40,895 nucleotides of DNA, taken from positions 1 through 40,895 of the IMG/VR virus record IMGVR_UViG_3300028392_000124. One strand, given 5' to 3'. The position numbers and the translations under genes are program-made. The notes under the pieces were generated by a model, which ran no database searches, was not told the origin of the DNA, and was given only the letters and a program-made list of their open reading frames with translations. Source of the stretch: a virus. Numbering within the stretch: position 1 is the first letter of the stretch; the number at the start of each line of letters is the position of its first letter. This document shows positions 38,347 to 40,895 of the stretch, in pieces.

Positions 38347-38748
38347 ATGGAAAAAGAAATATTTGAAATGTGCACGACAAGAGGTATGCAAGTGCATAAG
38401 TTCACTAACAATACAAGGTGTATATTTTACAAGGGATTTAAGTTTGAAGAAGTAACCGATGTTAATGGTGATTTATCATACAACTGTTACAATGTAAGGT
38501 ATGTTAATTACAAGAGATTAACCAATGAAGAGATGAGAATGCTCTTAGACTTTGGAGTGATAGTATCATCTGATGTATTGTCTTTTAAAAACTATAAAAG
38601 GTTAGTAGAGGTTAGTAGGTTGGCAATAAATAATCCAAAGAACGGATACAAAGTAATAGAGAAGTCTAATAAGATGGCTGAACACTATGAAAAATTGTGT
38701 AATAATTTAATCTCTCTACATAAAAAACACACAGAATTATTTGTTTAA
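38347..38748 (+). CDS. Hypothetical early protein
   Basis: 133 aa. N-terminal beta segments (VHKFTNNTRCIFYKGFKFEE), then helices (RLTNEEMRMLLDFGVIVSSD and RLVEVSRLAINNPKNGYKVI). No family recognised. Its start region AAACTATGGAAAA repeats that of the gene at 36350. The -33 element of the ERF promoter lies over its last codons. Confidence 0.55.
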   Translation: MEKEIFEMCTTRGMQVHKFTNNTRCIFYKGFKFEEVTDVNGDLSYNCYNVRYVNYKRLTNEEMRMLLDFGVIVSSDVLSFKNYKRLVEVSRLAINNPKNGYKVIEKSNKMAEHYEKLCNNLISLHKKHTELFV

Positions 38749-38771
38749 GTATAAAGTAATTAGTAAATTTG
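38740..38771 (+). promoter_or_regulatory. Strong Bacteroidota promoter for recombination genes
   Basis: TTTG at 38740-38743, 20-nt spacer, TAAATTTG at 38764-38771: a complete consensus. The ERF gene starts 34 nt later. Confidence 0.75.
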
Positions 38772-38804
38772 TTAATAATTAAAATCAAGTAAATTAAATT
38801 AAAA

Positions 38805-39359
38805 ATGGGAACAACAGCAAAAAAAGAATCGGTAGAAGTAAAATCATTATCTCAAAAACTAAGCGAGATACAAGTTGGTTTTAAAGCAAAGAAGAGTAGG
38901 TTTAATTCTTTTGGTAAGTATAACTTCAGAAGTGCTGAGGATATATTAGAAGGATTAAAACCATTCAATAAAGAACACGATGTGTACTTTAAAATAACAG
39001 AGAGTTTAATTAATACAGATCCTCTTATATTAGAGAGTGTTGCATCTATTGTAGATTGTTCTACAGGAGAAACCATAGAAGCTAAAGCAATAGTAGGTAT
39101 TGACTTGATGCAGAAGGGGATGCAAGCTGCACAATGTTTTGGTAGTTCTTCTTCTTACGGTAAAAAGTATTCATTAGGGAATCTATTACTTATAGATGAT
39201 ACTCAAGATGCTGATGCTAATAACGACCACACTAAACAACCAATCCCTGATGCAAGGTTTCAAGCAGCACTTAAAGCTATAGCTGGAGGTACATTCACTA
39301 AAGAACAATTACTTAATGGTTTTGAACTTACACCTGAACAAATAAAACAATTAGGATAG
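38805..39359 (+). CDS. erf: ERF-family single-strand annealing protein
   Basis: 184 aa. Signature regions: KSRFNSFGKYNFRSAEDILE (about 28-47), where K-Y-x-F-R-s is typical of ERF, and QCFGSSSSYGKKYSLGNLLL then IDDTQDAD (about 111-138), the G-S-x-x-S-Y-x-x-(K/R)-Y-x-L signature with an acidic Asp cluster. ERF proteins anneal complementary single strands in phage recombination and genome circularisation, usually with an exonuclease and SSB, both of which follow here. It begins a transcript with a consensus promoter. The start is supported by the 34-nt A/T-rich leader. Confidence 0.88.
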   Translation: MGTTAKKESVEVKSLSQKLSEIQVGFKAKKSRFNSFGKYNFRSAEDILEGLKPFNKEHDVYFKITESLINTDPLILESVASIVDCSTGETIEAKAIVGIDLMQKGMQAAQCFGSSSSYGKKYSLGNLLLIDDTQDADANNDHTKQPIPDARFQAALKAIAGGTFTKEQLLNGFELTPEQIKQLG

Positions 39360-39360
39360 T

Positions 39361-39432
39361 ATGGGAGTGGGTATAACACTCCTTGTACTAGGAATAATAA
39401 TGATAGCTTATAACAAAAAACAAGACCTATGA
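39361..39432 (+). CDS. 23-aa single-helix membrane microprotein
   Basis: MGVGITLLVLGIIMIAYNKK then QDL. One hydrophobic helix and a basic end. It starts one base after the ERF stop, and its TGA overlaps the next ATG (ATGA), so the frame is fully embedded in the operon. Size makes this tentative, but the double coupling supports translation. Confidence 0.45.
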   Translation: MGVGITLLVLGIIMIAYNKKQDL

Positions 39433-39647
39433 AAAAAATACTATTAGTAGCTATAATGTTATTTAGTTTGTCTAGTTGTTATTGTACAACTGAATCTCAA
39501 GATTTGCAAATGCTACAGAAAAAATACCCTAAAGCTGGTATTATGAGAGTAAGAGGAAGTCAATATATTGTAGCAGATACTTTGCATACATATAGTATTA
39601 TATTAAGTGATAATGGAGATGTATTTACAACAATTAAAATTAAATAA
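39429..39647 (+). CDS. Small lipoprotein
   Basis: 72 aa. Type II signal peptide MKKILLVAIMLFSLSSC with lipobox L14-S-S-C17, then a short beta-rich domain ending VFTTIKIK. Expected at the cell envelope after lipidation. Early phage lipoproteins often block superinfection, but that is only an analogy. Overlaps the 23-aa frame by 4 nt. Confidence 0.68.
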   Translation: MKKILLVAIMLFSLSSCYCTTESQDLQMLQKKYPKAGIMRVRGSQYIVADTLHTYSIILSDNGDVFTTIKIK

Positions 39648-39651
39648 CTCT

Positions 39652-39906
39652 ATGAAGACAGCTGTAGAATATTTATACGAAAATTATTTAGACAATCCTT
39701 TATCAAATGAAGATATTATATACAACATAAATGTATTTGAACAAGCTAAAGAAATAGAAAAGCAACAGATTATTAATTTTACTAATGAATTTATTAATAA
39801 ACATACTTTTGGAGATTATGATAGCAGAGTTCAAGAAAATAAAACAATAGAAGAATACTACAACGAAACATTTAAAAATAAAAACAATGAAAACACAACA
39901 ATTTAA
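39652..39906 (+). CDS. Small early protein
   Basis: 84 aa from MKTAVEYLYENYLDNPLSNE. Then an acidic, helical region FEQAKEIEKQQIINFTNEFI and TIEEYYNETF. Similar short proteins starting T-A-v-E-w-L in Bacteroidota phages are familiar to me as hypotheticals. Its 3' end overlaps the exonuclease start by 20 nt. Confidence 0.6.
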   Translation: MKTAVEYLYENYLDNPLSNEDIIYNINVFEQAKEIEKQQIINFTNEFINKHTFGDYDSRVQENKTIEEYYNETFKNKNNENTTI

Positions 39907-40567
39907 AGCCAGGTGCTCATCTCTAGGAAAGATATTCACTAACCCTCGTAGCAAGGCAGAGACTATCTCAGAGACCACCAAAACATACCTAGAAGAATGG
40001 GTATTAGAAGCAAAGTACGGAATCAAGAAAGAGATTACATCAAAGTATCTTGATAAAGGTTTACAAATGGAAGACACCGCTATTCAAGAGTACTCAAAGT
40101 TATTCAATGTAGAATGCTTTAAGAATGATGAGTGGTTTGAGAATGATTATATAACTGGTACTCCAGATTTAATACTTGACAATAAGATTGTAGATATTAA
40201 GTGTAGCTTCTCTTTATTCAGCTTCCCTATGTTTGACACCAAATTAGACAACAAGGCTTACGAATATCAGTTACAAGGGTATATGTACCTCACAGGAAAA
40301 ACAGATGCTGAAATAGCTTATTTCCTTCTTAACTCTCCAGAGAACATTATCCTTAGTGAAGCTAAAAGTATTATGTACAAAGAAGCATTAGGACAAGAGT
40401 GGTTGGATATATTAGTTGAGGAGGTTAGAGCAAACCATACTTACGATCATATCCCTATTAAAGATAGATGTAAGGTGTTTAAAGTTGAGAGAGATGAGAG
40501 TATCATATCCGAGATTAAAGATAGGGTAGAAAATTGCAGGGTACATATCAAAACGCTTGGATATTAA
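39887..40567 (+). CDS. YqaJ-type exonuclease (PD-(D/E)XK)
   Basis: 226 aa. Core motifs: Glu62 in KGLQMEDTAIQEY; GTPDLIL with Asp94; VDIKC with Asp103-Ile-Lys105; and QLQGYMYLTG with Gln130. These match the PD-(D/E)XK nuclease fold of lambda-exonuclease-like YqaJ proteins, which resect a DNA end so that an annealing protein can load. The ERF gene 0.5 kb upstream is the likely partner. The C-terminus carries a Cys-containing helix (VENCRVHIKTLGY). Overlaps the 84-aa gene by 20 nt. Confidence 0.82.
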   Translation: MKTQQFKARCSSLGKIFTNPRSKAETISETTKTYLEEWVLEAKYGIKKEITSKYLDKGLQMEDTAIQEYSKLFNVECFKNDEWFENDYITGTPDLILDNKIVDIKCSFSLFSFPMFDTKLDNKAYEYQLQGYMYLTGKTDAEIAYFLLNSPENIILSEAKSIMYKEALGQEWLDILVEEVRANHTYDHIPIKDRCKVFKVERDESIISEIKDRVENCRVHIKTLGY

Positions 40568-40571
40568 TTTG

Positions 40572-40579
40572 TATATTTG
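40572..40579 (+). promoter_or_regulatory. Bacteroidota -7 box TATATTTG before SSB-like gene
   Basis: TATATTTG directly after the exonuclease stop, in the context TTTGTATATTTG that is also seen at 32056. No -33 TTTG at the right distance. The leader of about 55 nt holds a stem GCTG/CAGC. Confidence 0.5.
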
Positions 40580-40637
40580 TATAGCTGAATAGCCGACAAC
40601 AGCAGTAAAAAGGTAGGCGACACTAAATTATTTTATT

Positions 40638-40895
40638 ATGGGACAGCTATTAGCTATCAGTATTGATGTAACAAAACTTGACAAAAGTAAATTCGTTACA
40701 GGAAAAAAAGGAACTTACGCAAACCTTACAATTAGCGTAAATGACACAGACGATCAATTTGGAAACAATGTTTCTATTTGGGAAGGTCAAAGTCAAGAAG
40801 AGAGAGAAGCTAAGGCTGATCGTAATTTTCTAGGGAATGGGAAGGTTGTATGGAAAGGTGAGGACAAAGGTTCACAATCATCAAAACCAGCAAGT
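40638..40895 (+). CDS. SSB-like DNA-binding protein (partial)
   Basis: First 86 codons; the gene continues past the right edge. MGQLLAISIDVTKLDKSKFV then TGKKGTYANLTISVNDTDDQ and FGNNVSIW, with the conserved-looking LGNGKVVW. I recall the pattern D-v-t-K-I-d-K-s-k...G-K-K-G-x-Y-l-n-l-t-v-s-v-N-d-x-x-D-x-x-G-n-N-v-s-v from single-strand-binding OB-fold proteins of Bacteroidota phages. Downstream of ERF and the exonuclease it completes a recombination set. Near the break, codons for Gly-Ser-Gln-Ser contain TTCACAATCA. Confidence 0.72.
   Translation, partial: MGQLLAISIDVTKLDKSKFVTGKKGTYANLTISVNDTDDQFGNNVSIWEGQSQEEREAKADRNFLGNGKVVWKGEDKGSQSSKPAS

Overview
The window is an AT-rich, densely packed double-stranded DNA phage genome segment, most likely from a phage of a Bacteroidota (probably flavobacterial) host. 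The reasons are: no Shine-Dalgarno-type ribosome sites; many intergenic promoter boxes of the Bacteroidota form TAnnTTTG, twice with an upstream TTTG at 20-21 nt; and a terminase, portal, capsid and muzzle set resembling crAss-like phages and related Bacteroidota podoviruses. Genes end in TAA, TAG or TGA, so the standard code appears to be used. No integrase or other lysogeny gene is seen.

Positions 1-29.7 kb are almost entirely on the minus strand. Reading right to left along transcription: a putative HTH regulator and three small genes (29.7-28.05 kb); a 44-aa gene followed by GroEL and GroES (27.8-25.8 kb); a plus-strand winged-helix gene embedded at 25.0 kb; a cluster of tiny Lys-rich proteins (24.9-23.0 kb); a lysis cassette of two membrane proteins, a GH73-type endolysin and a unimolecular spanin (22.7-21.4 kb); two fibre proteins and a small fibre-associated protein (21.4-16.6 kb); a packaging and head block of a small conserved gene, a GroES-fold-like protein, a possible small terminase, TerL, portal, scaffold-like protein and major capsid protein (16.5-8.25 kb); then a conserved virion protein, two neck or ring candidates, a 1587-aa muzzle protein, its probable detached C-terminal domain and a partial acetyltransferase-like gene (8.1-0 kb). 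Two strong intrinsic terminators, each followed by a promoter, flank the 263-aa gene after the capsid gene.

Positions 29.76-30.47 kb form a non-coding divergent control region with A+T-rich repeats, a polypyrimidine stretch and the clearest strong promoter; it is the best origin candidate. From 30.47 kb to the right edge everything is on the plus strand: a basic early protein, then about 550 nt without a gene that looks like a structured RNA bracketed by two tRNA-like folds, then many tiny early genes, a GIY-YIG homing endonuclease preceded by a small RNA with two hairpins whose loops are complementary, and finally a recombination module (ERF annealing protein, YqaJ-type exonuclease, SSB-like protein cut by the edge).

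The most novel material is in the 30.9-32.2 kb RNA region and in short repeats placed at gene ends: TTCACAATCA, always in the frame encoding Ser-Gln-Ser, and TAAAATAATATAA. All assignments come from reading the sequence without database searches. Family names rest on recalled motifs, and functions of the small early genes are unknown.
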